The position numbers and the translations under genes were made by a program. A DNA stretch of 64,000 bases from an uncultured Pelagibacteraceae bacterium (GTDB taxonomy: Bacteria > Pseudomonadota > Alphaproteobacteria > Pelagibacterales > Pelagibacteraceae). Positions 26,457-34,710 of the stretch are shown here, piece by piece. Where the stretch lies: assembly GCA_902581405.1 (NCBI GenBank), contig CACHOJ010000001.1, positions 186,001-250,000 of the forward strand, in the 5' to 3' direction. Every line of letters begins with the position of its first letter. The stretch's first letter is position 1. The notes beneath the pieces are model-generated. The model saw only the letters and a list, made by a program, of their open reading frames with translations. It ran no database searches and was not told the DNA's origin.

Positions 26457-26966
26457 ATGTTAAAATTTTTGAACAGCATAGATCGTTTTATCCATCGGAT
26501 GTTGGAAGCTATGTGCTCACTCTTGTTAGCTGCTATGGTTGCTTTCACTCTTTATAATGTAACAATGCGATATGTTTTTAACAACCCTCCAGTTTGGGGG
26601 GATTTGCTAACTGTGTTAAGTAATATTTGGTTAATGTTTATAGCACTTTCTTTAACAGCAAGAGACAATGAACATGTGGCTTTAAATTTAATTTATGAAA
26701 AATTACCAGAGAGAGTTTCTTTATACATCCGCCAGTTCTGGAAAATTATGATTATGATAATTGGTGTAGTCTTAATTATTTATGGTATTGAACTTGTAGA
26801 GGGTATGCGAGGTAAGTACTGGGAAATGTGGTATTTTGAAATTAGTATGCAAGGTATTGAGTTCAAACCAAATTATATGCCCAAAAAATATGCTGTTGCT
26901 ATCCTACCATTAGCTGGGTTTTTGACGACCATTGGTGCAGCTATTGGTTTTTTCAAAAAAGTTTAG
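26457..26966 (+). CDS. TRAP transporter small permease (DctQ)
   Basis: A 169-aa membrane protein with four TM segments (about 14-36, 50-70, 92-112, 140-165) and the DctQ pattern NVTMRYVFNNPPVWGDLLTVLSNIWLMFIALSLTARDNEHVAL. It shares the CGN-rich arginine usage of dctM. It begins 4 bp after the dctM stop and ends convergently with the taurine-type permease gene after 17 bp. Confidence 0.92.
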   Translation: MLKFLNSIDRFIHRMLEAMCSLLLAAMVAFTLYNVTMRYVFNNPPVWGDLLTVLSNIWLMFIALSLTARDNEHVALNLIYEKLPERVSLYIRQFWKIMIMIIGVVLIIYGIELVEGMRGKYWEMWYFEISMQGIEFKPNYMPKKYAVAILPLAGFLTTIGAAIGFFKKV

Positions 26967-26983
26967 TTCAAAAAGATTTATTT

Positions 26984-28909
26984 TTAGCCTTTGCCTCTCC
27001 AAGGGATTGTTTTATCTATTATTTTTCTTAAAGTTACATCAAACAATAGACCAAGCATACCCATTATAAATATTGTTATCCATATTACTTCATATTGAAA
27101 ATATTTTTTCGCAACATTTTCAACAAAACCAATACCCGTTGTTCCAGCTAAAAATTCTGCTGCAACTAAAGTTCCCCAACACATTCCTACAGCGACTCTT
27201 ATTCCGGTAAGAATTTCAGGTAAAGAATTTGGAAATATAACATGTCTAAGTATTTGTCTTTTTGATGCCCCAAGTGAATGTGCAGCATGAATTTTAGAAA
27301 GTTGTGTTCCAGATGCTCCAGCTCTAGCTGATATAATCATAATTGATAATGAAACCATAAATAATAAAAATACTTTACCTGTATTATCAATTCCAAGAAC
27401 AGAAATGATTAAAGGTGCCCACGCTAATGGTGGTACAGGTCTATACAGTTCGATTAGAGGATCAAAGAAACCTTTGGCAAATCTATTTAATCCCATGAAT
27501 AAACCCAATGGCACTCCAATAATTATTCCAAACACTAATCCTAAAAATACTCTTAAGAAAGAGTCCCAGATATGACCATAAGGAACAGGTATCTTAAATA
27601 ATTTAAAATCACCTGTTACAATTTTTAATACTTTTCCTTTAAAGTTTTCTTTAACAATACCTTCGCTTGTGTGAACAGGATATTCTCCAGGTAAAATATC
27701 AGCAATCCAATCTGGTAAAATAAATCCAATAATTGAGCTTACATCTATCATTTCTATCCAAAGAAGAGGTATATTTTTGTAGCCTACGCTTGGTTTAGAC
27801 ATTAATATAAATTTATTAAATGTATCTGAAGGTTTAGGAAGCCATCTTCCTGATCCTTGTTCTGAGCAACTTGGTCCACTAGCTACAATTGTTCCAGCTG
27901 GAAATAAAAGAATATCAATTAATCTTAGACCAGCTTGCTCACTTTCCTGGAGGTTATCAAATTCAATAATTGCATTTTGCATTTCATTTAGAGCATTCGG
28001 TGGATAAATACTTGCAAACTCTATTCTTCTTGCAATTTTGACAATATTTTTTGCATAATCAGAGGCAATTTCTTCAGAGTCATTTAGATTTTTCCTATAA
28101 GCTTTGACCTCATCTTTTAATTGTTTTATAGAATTTTTGAATTGTGGATTGTGATTTCTCAATTTAAAAAATTTATCATTTATGATTTTAAGTTCTTCGG
28201 CTGCTGCTTGAAATTTCAATCCTTTCGCTGTTTCAGCAACAAATGGGACTTCTATAGTATTTTCTATTGATCCTGTTCCAGATCTTACTGTAATTATACC
28301 CCATTCACCCTGTTCTGAAATTGCTTTAAGTCTATCATTTTTTTGATCATTAGTTTCAAATGGATAATCTTTTTTTTTAAAATTAGAACTTAAAAGTCTT
28401 ATTTCTTTAGTCATCTCATCAATTTTTATTTTTGTATTCATTTCAATTAAATCTTCATTTGTTAAAAGAGGAATTAATTGTTTAGTCTTGTTTATAAATC
28501 CAACTAAAATTGTTTTCTGCTGACTATTTAAATCTTTAGAATTCTGTATTTCAGATGTAATTTTTTTTAGATTTTTGTTCTCGATTTTAATAATTGATGT
28601 ACTTTTAAATTCTCTTTCTTCGATAGGAAATTGATATTTTAATCCTAATAATGATTCATTAATTTTTGCAACTTGACATAATTCATTTGCAGATTTTGGA
28701 TAAAAACCTTTTGCAATATCCCATGAATAATAAAGCCAAACTAATAATATTGCAGCACTACCAACAATAACCCAATGTGTTCCTCCTTTTGCTCTTTCTG
28801 GATTACCAAATACCGCATCAACTTTTTCAGTTTGAATAAGTCTTCTGCCATAAAGTATGCATCCAATAATAGATACAAAAATTAGTATTGTTACTATTTG
28901 AGTTAACAT
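26984..28909 (-). CDS. tauC: Taurine-type ABC transporter permease with large N-terminal extension (TauC-like)
   Basis: The C-terminal about 210 residues are a normal TauC/SsuC permease: FLRVFLGLVFGIIIGVPLGL, RPVPPLAWAPLI and the EAA-type loop KIHAAHSLGASKRQILRHVIFPNSLPEI. In front of it lies an extra part of about 430 residues with two TM helices (about 2-18 and 46-65) and a long, charged, helix-rich and probably periplasmic region (about 70-400). Usual TauC is about 270 aa. The gene abuts tauB (one-base spacing) and follows it in the operon. The extension might dock the binding protein; this is inference. Confidence 0.88.
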   Translation of the reverse strand: MLTQIVTILIFVSIIGCILYGRRLIQTEKVDAVFGNPERAKGGTHWVIVGSAAILLVWLYYSWDIAKGFYPKSANELCQVAKINESLLGLKYQFPIEEREFKSTSIIKIENKNLKKITSEIQNSKDLNSQQKTILVGFINKTKQLIPLLTNEDLIEMNTKIKIDEMTKEIRLLSSNFKKKDYPFETNDQKNDRLKAISEQGEWGIITVRSGTGSIENTIEVPFVAETAKGLKFQAAAEELKIINDKFFKLRNHNPQFKNSIKQLKDEVKAYRKNLNDSEEIASDYAKNIVKIARRIEFASIYPPNALNEMQNAIIEFDNLQESEQAGLRLIDILLFPAGTIVASGPSCSEQGSGRWLPKPSDTFNKFILMSKPSVGYKNIPLLWIEMIDVSSIIGFILPDWIADILPGEYPVHTSEGIVKENFKGKVLKIVTGDFKLFKIPVPYGHIWDSFLRVFLGLVFGIIIGVPLGLFMGLNRFAKGFFDPLIELYRPVPPLAWAPLIISVLGIDNTGKVFLLFMVSLSIMIISARAGASGTQLSKIHAAHSLGASKRQILRHVIFPNSLPEILTGIRVAVGMCWGTLVAAEFLAGTTGIGFVENVAKKYFQYEVIWITIFIMGMLGLLFDVTLRKIIDKTIPWRGKG

Positions 28910-29707
28910 TTAATTTTCTTTTCCCATTATTTCTTCTTCCATGTTCCAAATCATGGATAATATTTCTTCACGCTTAGATGAAAATTCTTTATTCTTTTTA
29001 ATTTCTCTTAAATTCTCTTTTAAACCCATTTCTGCAAAAGGAAGATTATACTCTTTATGTATCCTTCCTGGTCTTGGAGCCATTACATATAGTCTTTCAC
29101 CAAGCAGCAATGCCTCCTCTACTGAGTGAGTAATTAAAATAATTGTTTTTCCTGTTTCTTTCCAAATTTTAAGAACTAAAGATTGCATTTTTTCTCTTGT
29201 TAAAGCATCAAGAGCACCCAATGGTTCATCCATTAATATTAAATCTGGATCGTTTATAAGACATCTTGCAAGTGCAACTCTCTGCTGCATGCCCCCTGAT
29301 AATTGATATGTAGGAGTATTGCCAAAACCTTTTAATCCAACAATTTCTAACCATTCATCAACTTTTTTGGCTGTTTTAATTGGATCTTCTTTTTTCATCC
29401 TAAGACCGAAATCAACATTTTCAGCAACCGTTAACCATTCAAATAAAGCCCCTTGTTGAAATACCATTCCTCTTTCTACACCAGGACCGTTAATTTCATT
29501 TCCACCAAGAACAATAGAGCCAGACGTCGGTCTTAAAAATCCTGCTGCTATATTTAAAAGTGTAGTTTTCCCACATCCTGAAGGTCCTAGGACTGTAAGT
29601 AGTTCACCTTTTTTAAGAGTGAAACTTACATCTTTTAATGCATGAACAGTTTCTCCCTTAGGTGTTTTAAAGATCATATTTAGATCTTGAGAAACTAAAT
29701 CACTCAT
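28910..29707 (-). CDS. tauB: Taurine-type ABC transporter ATPase (TauB-like)
   Basis: ATPase of 265 aa for nitrate/sulfonate/taurine-type importers. Walker A GPSGCGKTT, Q-loop VFQQGALFEWLTV, signature LSGGMQQRVALAR, Walker B LILMDEPLGALD and switch His in ITHSVEEA are all intact. The FQQGALFEWLTVAENVDFGL wording is typical of TauB/SsuB. It sits between tauA (separated by a terminator hairpin) and the TauC-like permease. Confidence 0.92.
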   Translation of the reverse strand: MSDLVSQDLNMIFKTPKGETVHALKDVSFTLKKGELLTVLGPSGCGKTTLLNIAAGFLRPTSGSIVLGGNEINGPGVERGMVFQQGALFEWLTVAENVDFGLRMKKEDPIKTAKKVDEWLEIVGLKGFGNTPTYQLSGGMQQRVALARCLINDPDLILMDEPLGALDALTREKMQSLVLKIWKETGKTIILITHSVEEALLLGERLYVMAPRPGRIHKEYNLPFAEMGLKENLREIKKNKEFSSKREEILSMIWNMEEEIMGKEN

Positions 29708-29731
29708 AAGATAACTTTATATAAAAATTTT

Positions 29732-29770
29732 ATTAAAAAAAATAGGCGCTAATTTTGGTTAGCGCCTATT
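29732..29770 (-). terminator. Terminator hairpin between tauA and tauB
   Basis: Perfect 12-bp stem AATAGGCGCTAA / TTAGCGCCTATT with loop TTTTGG, followed on the minus strand by eight or more T. This is a full Rho-independent terminator inside the operon, so most transcripts should end after tauA and only read-through would express tauBC. Confidence 0.85.
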
Positions 29771-29790
29771 AAATATTTTTACTCTTTAAA

Positions 29791-30732
29791 TTATAAAGGT
29801 AAGAAACTTGTATCTACATTTCCACCTGGAGTTCCCATTCCTTTTAAGAATGCATCAAGGTTTCCACTTTCCATAGATTGTTTAGTTTCTTCTGGAGTTA
29901 AGAATTTAAATCCACTTAAAGTTTCTTTCATATCTGCAACTTTCATTTCAGAAGCTTTAGACATAGCATTCATATCACTCTTACCTGCTCTGTATCTGTC
30001 ATTTGCTTCATGAGTTACTTCTATAAAAGTTCTTAACATTCCAGGATTTTCCTTCATAAATTTATCAGTTACTGAAGTAATATCTATTCCTAGAATTCCA
30101 GCTGCTCTTGCTTCATCTACTGTTAGTAGTCTTGAACCTACAGCGACTGCTGCTTTAATAGAGTTACCACCAAATAAACATGCCATTACAACATCACCAC
30201 TTACTAATGCAGCAGCTCCTTCTTCAGGATCCATTTGAATTATATCCATTTTACTTCTGTCAGCTCCAACTACTTTCATACTTTCATCAAATACATATTC
30301 AGCCATTGTTCCTAATGGAACTGCAACTTTTTTACCTTCTAATTCAGTTGCATTAGCCTTTGTAATTCCAGAAGCGTTAGATGTAACACAAGTAGTTCCG
30401 CCCATTCCGTATTCCATAGCAATATCAACTAACTTGATAGGTGCATTAGATTTTACAGCATTAATAAAAGGCACTAGACCTTGTGAATAAGATATATCAA
30501 TGTCTCCTGCTAGCATTGCATCTGTCATTGCTCCACCATTTGTGAAGTTTGTCCATTTTACTGGAACTCCAAGAGCTTTAGCAAAATTCTTTTTTTGCAT
30601 GTCCTCTAGATTTGGACTAGGCCATTCTAGAAAGTATGCAACCCTAACTTCATTTGCAGCAGCATTAGCAGCTGAAATTGATAGATTGAGAGCAAATAAA
30701 CTTCCTAAAATAAAACTAATTATTTTCTTCAT
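29791..30732 (-). CDS. tauA: Taurine-type ABC substrate-binding protein (TauA-like)
   Basis: Periplasmic binding protein (313 aa) with signal peptide ending near SAANAAAN (about 24). It has the NMT1/SsuA-TauA fold segments VRVAYFLEWPSP, AMLAGDIDISYSQGLVPFI and KKVAVPLGTMAEYVF. It heads the tauABC operon and is divergent from a taurine:pyruvate-type aminotransferase, which supports taurine or a related amino-sulfonate as ligand. An operator-like site lies 98 bp upstream. Alternative ligands are other small sulfonates or nitrogenous compounds of the family. Confidence 0.9.
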   Translation of the reverse strand: MKKIISFILGSLFALNLSISAANAAANEVRVAYFLEWPSPNLEDMQKKNFAKALGVPVKWTNFTNGGAMTDAMLAGDIDISYSQGLVPFINAVKSNAPIKLVDIAMEYGMGGTTCVTSNASGITKANATELEGKKVAVPLGTMAEYVFDESMKVVGADRSKMDIIQMDPEEGAAALVSGDVVMACLFGGNSIKAAVAVGSRLLTVDEARAAGILGIDITSVTDKFMKENPGMLRTFIEVTHEANDRYRAGKSDMNAMSKASEMKVADMKETLSGFKFLTPEETKQSMESGNLDAFLKGMGTPGGNVDTSFLPL

Positions 30733-30829
30733 TTTATCTCCTTAATTAAATTTAATTAGCGTCATTTAAGTTCAATTTTGAATATAAGTAAATGAATTTT
30801 GTAGTCATCATAATTACAGGTAAATAAAG

Positions 30830-30845
30830 ATGTCTAAAATGGGTT
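30830..30845 (-). promoter_or_regulatory. Operator-like site between tauA and the aminotransferase gene
   Basis: On the minus strand it reads AACCCATTTTAGACAT, matching the regulator-promoter site AACCCATTTTGGACAC at 14 of 16 positions, and is likewise preceded by ATTG. It lies 98 bp before the tauA start and 116 bp before the aminotransferase start in a 228-bp divergent intergenic region. Confidence 0.6.
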
Positions 30846-30960
30846 CAATTGTAGGTTGTATCTCATATCACCTTATTACATATTAAATGTGCGCATTAAT
30901 TATTTTCTATTTTTTTAAATTAGTCTATGAGAGAGTATAATTAACAAATTTAAAATATTT

Positions 30961-32304
30961 ATGAGTTCTGAAAAACCACAAATACCAAATTCATTAAATG
31001 AACATTGGATGCCATTCTCTTCAAATAGAGACTTTAAAGCAAATCCAAGATTAATTGTAGAGGCAAAAGGAGTTTATTTAAAAAATCATCAAGGACAAAC
31101 TCAAATAGATGCAAGTTCGGGTTTATTTTGTAACCCATTAGGCCATGGTAGAGAGGAAATAATTGAGGCTATAACAAAACAATTAAGAACAGTTGATTAC
31201 GCTCAACCCTTTCAACAGGGCTTCGGAGGTTCATTTGAACTTGCTACAAGAATTTCAAAACATACACCGGGAAATTTAAATAGAATTTTTTATACTATTT
31301 GTGGTTCAACTGCTGTTGAAACGGCAATTAAAATTTCAGTTGCTTATCATAAGGCTAGAGGTGAAGGGCAAAGATTTAGATTTGTGGGAAGAGAAAGAGC
31401 TTACCATGGTATGAATATTGGAGCTACCTCAGTTGGCGGAATGATTAATAATGTAAAAACTTTTGCAAGCGTTTTAATGCCAGGAGTTGTTCACATGAGA
31501 CACACACATTTACCTGAACATAAATTTGTTTCTGGTCAACCAGAAACTGGAGCTGAAATAGCTGAAGATCTTGAGAGAATTTGTACTAACTTTGGATCTG
31601 AAAACATTGCCGCATGTATCGTTGAACCGATTGCAGGGTCAACTGGAACACTTGTTCCTCCAAAAGGATACTTACAAAGATTAAGAGAGATATGTGATAA
31701 ACATGGCATTCTTTTAATTTTTGATGAAGTAATTACAGGGTGGGGAAGAACAGGTTCTCCATTCGCATCTCAAGAATACGGAGTAACACCTGACATAATT
31801 ACTATGGCTAAGGCCACAACAAATGGAATTAGTCCTTTGGGAGCAGTTGCTTGCAAAGAAGAAATTTATGATACAGTAATGGATGGATCACCAAAAGGTT
31901 CAATTGAACTATTTCATGGTTATACTTATTCTGGGATACCTGTTTCTGTTGCAGCAGGATTAGCAGTTCAGGATATTTTTGAGAAAGAAGATATATTTAA
32001 TAGAGCTAAAAACTTAGCTCCTTATTTCCAAGAAGGTTTAATGTCTTTAAAAGATATTGATGTAGTAGATAATATAAGAGGATATGGAATGATGGGTGGA
32101 ATTGATATTAAAATGGATAAAAAACCTGGAGCAGCAGGATTTACTTGTTTTAAACATTGTTATGAAGCAGGTGTCAATTTTAAAGCAACTGGGGACTGTT
32201 TAATCATTGCTCCTATGTTCATTTGTGAAAAGAAACATATTGATGAAATAATCGATAAACTTAGAACAGGAATTACGAATTACTCTAAAAGTAAAAAAAA
32301 TTAA
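30961..32304 (+). CDS. tpa: Class III aminotransferase, probable taurine:pyruvate aminotransferase
   Basis: PLP enzyme (447 aa) of the omega-amino-acid:pyruvate family. Visible landmarks are the N-terminal HWMPFSSNRDFKANPR, SGLFCNPLGHG, the cofactor-phosphate segment CGSTAVETAIK, the Asp in LLIFDEVITGWGRTG and the PLP-binding Lys in MAKATTNGISPLGA. Known members convert taurine plus pyruvate to sulfoacetaldehyde plus alanine. Placement divergent from tauABC, followed by alanine dehydrogenase, and with xsc in the window supports that role. Beta-alanine or another omega-amino acid remains possible. Confidence 0.85.
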   Translation: MSSEKPQIPNSLNEHWMPFSSNRDFKANPRLIVEAKGVYLKNHQGQTQIDASSGLFCNPLGHGREEIIEAITKQLRTVDYAQPFQQGFGGSFELATRISKHTPGNLNRIFYTICGSTAVETAIKISVAYHKARGEGQRFRFVGRERAYHGMNIGATSVGGMINNVKTFASVLMPGVVHMRHTHLPEHKFVSGQPETGAEIAEDLERICTNFGSENIAACIVEPIAGSTGTLVPPKGYLQRLREICDKHGILLIFDEVITGWGRTGSPFASQEYGVTPDIITMAKATTNGISPLGAVACKEEIYDTVMDGSPKGSIELFHGYTYSGIPVSVAAGLAVQDIFEKEDIFNRAKNLAPYFQEGLMSLKDIDVVDNIRGYGMMGGIDIKMDKKPGAAGFTCFKHCYEAGVNFKATGDCLIIAPMFICEKKHIDEIIDKLRTGITNYSKSKKN

Positions 32305-32313
32305 CTCACTTAT

Positions 32314-33429
32314 ATGAAAATAGGTGTTCCAAAGGAAATTAAACCTCAAGAAAATAGAATCGGCCTAACTCCTGAAAGCGTTAAAACATTAACTGCCAAT
32401 GGTCATGAAGTCTTAGTTGAAAATAATGGAGGATATGAAGCAGGTTTTGAAAATGATCAATACAAGTCTGCTGGAGCAAAAATAGTTAATCAAGCAGAGG
32501 ATATATTTAATGATGCGGATGTAATTGTGAAAGTTAAAGAACCCCTTTCAAATGAAGTAAAAATGATTAAGGAAAATCAAATAGTTTTTACCTACCTACA
32601 TTTAGCAGCAGCAAAAGAATTAACTAAAGGATTGGTAGATTCAAAAGCAGTTTGTATAGCTTATGAAACTGTTACAGATAATAATGGAAGACTTCCTTTA
32701 TTAGCACCAATGAGTGCCGTTGCTGGTAGAATGTCAGTACAAGCAGGTGCACATTGTTTAGAAAAAAATCAAAAGGGTAGAGGGATATTATTAGGTGGCG
32801 CTCCTGGAGGCGATCCAGCAGAGGTTGTTATACTTGGTGGAGGTGTAGTTGGTGAAAATGCTGCAATCATTGCAACTGGAATGAGAGCAAAAGTGCATGT
32901 TGTTGATAAATCAGAGGCAAGATTAAAACAATTGACTGAAATGTTTGGCGATAAAATTATTCCTCAATTAAGTGATAAGACAGACTTGGAAAAATTAATT
33001 TCCCAATGTGATCTTTTAGTTGGAGGAGTTTTAATTCCAGGTGCGGAAGCTCCTAAATTAGTTACTAAAAAAATGATAAAAAATATGAAACGTGGGTCCG
33101 TAATAGTTGATGTCGCAATTGATCAAGGAGGATGTGTTGAAACAAGTAAACCTACAACACACGCAGAACCAACTTACATTGTTGATGATATTGTACATTA
33201 TTGTGTAGCGAACATGCCAGGTGGAGTACCTAGAACTTCAACTTTAGCATTAAATAAAGCAACTTTACCCTTCTTAACAAAACTTGCGAATGATGGGTAT
33301 CATAAAGCACTAAAAGACGATCACAATTTTTTAGCTGGACTAAATGTTCATAAAGGACAAGTTACCTATAAAGCAGTTGCAGATGTTTTTGGCTATGATT
33401 ATTTAACTGCTAAAGAAGCATTAAATTAA
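32314..33429 (+). CDS. ald: Alanine dehydrogenase
   Basis: NAD-dependent oxidative deamination of L-alanine to pyruvate and ammonium (371 aa, standard length). The family opening MKIGVPKEIKPQENRIGLTP, the NAD-fold VVILGGGVVGENAA and the C-terminal NMPGGVPRTSTLALNKATLP are all present. It follows the aminotransferase after 9 bp on the same strand, where it would regenerate the pyruvate acceptor and release taurine nitrogen as ammonium. Confidence 0.96.
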   Translation: MKIGVPKEIKPQENRIGLTPESVKTLTANGHEVLVENNGGYEAGFENDQYKSAGAKIVNQAEDIFNDADVIVKVKEPLSNEVKMIKENQIVFTYLHLAAAKELTKGLVDSKAVCIAYETVTDNNGRLPLLAPMSAVAGRMSVQAGAHCLEKNQKGRGILLGGAPGGDPAEVVILGGGVVGENAAIIATGMRAKVHVVDKSEARLKQLTEMFGDKIIPQLSDKTDLEKLISQCDLLVGGVLIPGAEAPKLVTKKMIKNMKRGSVIVDVAIDQGGCVETSKPTTHAEPTYIVDDIVHYCVANMPGGVPRTSTLALNKATLPFLTKLANDGYHKALKDDHNFLAGLNVHKGQVTYKAVADVFGYDYLTAKEALN

Positions 33430-34037
33430 TTAAGTATATTTAGTAATTTTTTCTCTATATTTTTACTTATTACAATGACACCTTTTTCATTAGGATGCAT
33501 ACCATCATCTAAATTTAAATCGGGATTTAGAGCAACTCCATCTAGCAAAAAAGGTATAAAATCTAATTCATATTTGATGGATAGTCTTTTAAAAATTTTA
33601 TCAAATTCATTTTTATAATCATCTCCATGACTATCAGGTGCTATCATTCCAGCAATAACTATTTGAATTTTTTTATTTAATATTTTTATTATAATTTCTT
33701 CCAAGTTTTTTTCAGTTTCATTTGGAATAATTCCTCGCAACATATCATTTGCGCCAAGGCCTAATAAAATTATATCAATATTCTTTTCACTAATTGTCCA
33801 ATCTATTCTATTTAAACCTCCGGCAGATGTATCTCCTGAGACACTTGCATTGATGACATTTACTTTTAAGCCTTTTTTATTTAAATTTTTCTCGAGCACA
33901 TTTGATAAATGATATTTTTTATCCAACCCATAACCTGCCATAAGGCTATCACCAAATAAGACAACTTTGTAATCGGCTTTGGCTACAAATGCTGGTATTA
34001 ATAAAATAATTATTTTAATTATTAATTTTTTTATCAT
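33426..34037 (-). CDS. tesA: SGNH-hydrolase esterase/thioesterase (TesA-like)
   Basis: Exported lysophospholipase/arylesterase-type hydrolase of 203 aa. A signal peptide covers about residues 1-20. The SGNH blocks are visible: FGDSLMAGYG (Ser nucleophile), a Gly in the SGDTSAGG segment, GANDML (Asn) and DGMHPNEKG (Asp-His). The gene is divergent from a ybbA/ybbP pair, the same arrangement as tesA-ybbA-ybbP in Escherichia coli, which supports the name. Confidence 0.9.
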   Translation of the reverse strand: MIKKLIIKIIILLIPAFVAKADYKVVLFGDSLMAGYGLDKKYHLSNVLEKNLNKKGLKVNVINASVSGDTSAGGLNRIDWTISEKNIDIILLGLGANDMLRGIIPNETEKNLEEIIIKILNKKIQIVIAGMIAPDSHGDDYKNEFDKIFKRLSIKYELDFIPFLLDGVALNPDLNLDDGMHPNEKGVIVISKNIEKKLLNILN

Positions 34038-34710
34038 GAGTAAACTTTTAAAATTATCTAATGTTAATTTAAATTATACCATAGACAATAAGTCTATAAA
34101 TATTTTAAAAAATATTAGTTTCGATGTAGATTATAAAGAAACCATTTCAGTAGTTGGAGAAAGTGGTTCAGGCAAAACAAGTTTAATCATGTTAATTGGA
34201 GGACTTGAAAAAGTATCGTCAGGAAATATTTTTTTTAGAGATTCAGAGTTGTCTAAAATGAATGAGGATGAAATTTCTGAAATTAGAAGAAAAAATATTG
34301 GAATAGTATTTCAATCCTTTTATTTAATACCAAATTACACTGCTCTTGAGAATGTAAGCCTATCTTTAGAAATAAATAAATTTGATAATCCAAAAGCGAA
34401 GGCAAAAGAAATTTTAGATAGGTTTGGTTTAAGCAATAGATTTAATAATTTTCCAAGTCAACTTTCAGGAGGAGAACAACAGAGAGTTGCCATTGCAAGA
34501 TCTGTTGCAATGAAACCAGAGATTATTTTAGCAGATGAACCAACTGGCAACCTAGATAGTGAAAATACACACAAAATTTCTAATTTACTTTTTAATTATA
34601 TTGAAGATGAAAACGCCAGTTTAATAATGGTTACACACGACAATAATTTGGCCAATTTAACAAAAAGGAAAATCACTATTAAAGATGGAGTAATAAGTGA
34701 AAATAAATGA
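34036..34710 (+). CDS. ybbA: ABC transporter ATPase (YbbA/LolD-like)
   Basis: ATPase of about 224 aa for a MacB-type mechanotransmission transporter. Walker [11 protein letters not shown]-loop [10 protein letters not shown], signature [13 protein letters not shown], Walker [14 protein letters not shown] and switch His in VTHDNN are intact. The ORF track starts at 33979, but that would lie inside tesA; ATG at 34036 ([14 protein letters not shown]) is the natural start. This start and the tesA start overlap as CATG, with no space between divergent genes. Confidence 0.92.
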   Translation: MSKLLKLSNVNLNYTIDNKSINILKNISFDVDYKETISVVGESGSGKTSLIMLIGGLEKVSSGNIFFRDSELSKMNEDEISEIRRKNIGIVFQSFYLIPNYTALENVSLSLEINKFDNPKAKAKEILDRFGLSNRFNNFPSQLSGGEQQRVAIARSVAMKPEIILADEPTGNLDSENTHKISNLLFNYIEDENASLIMVTHDNNLANLTKRKITIKDGVISENK

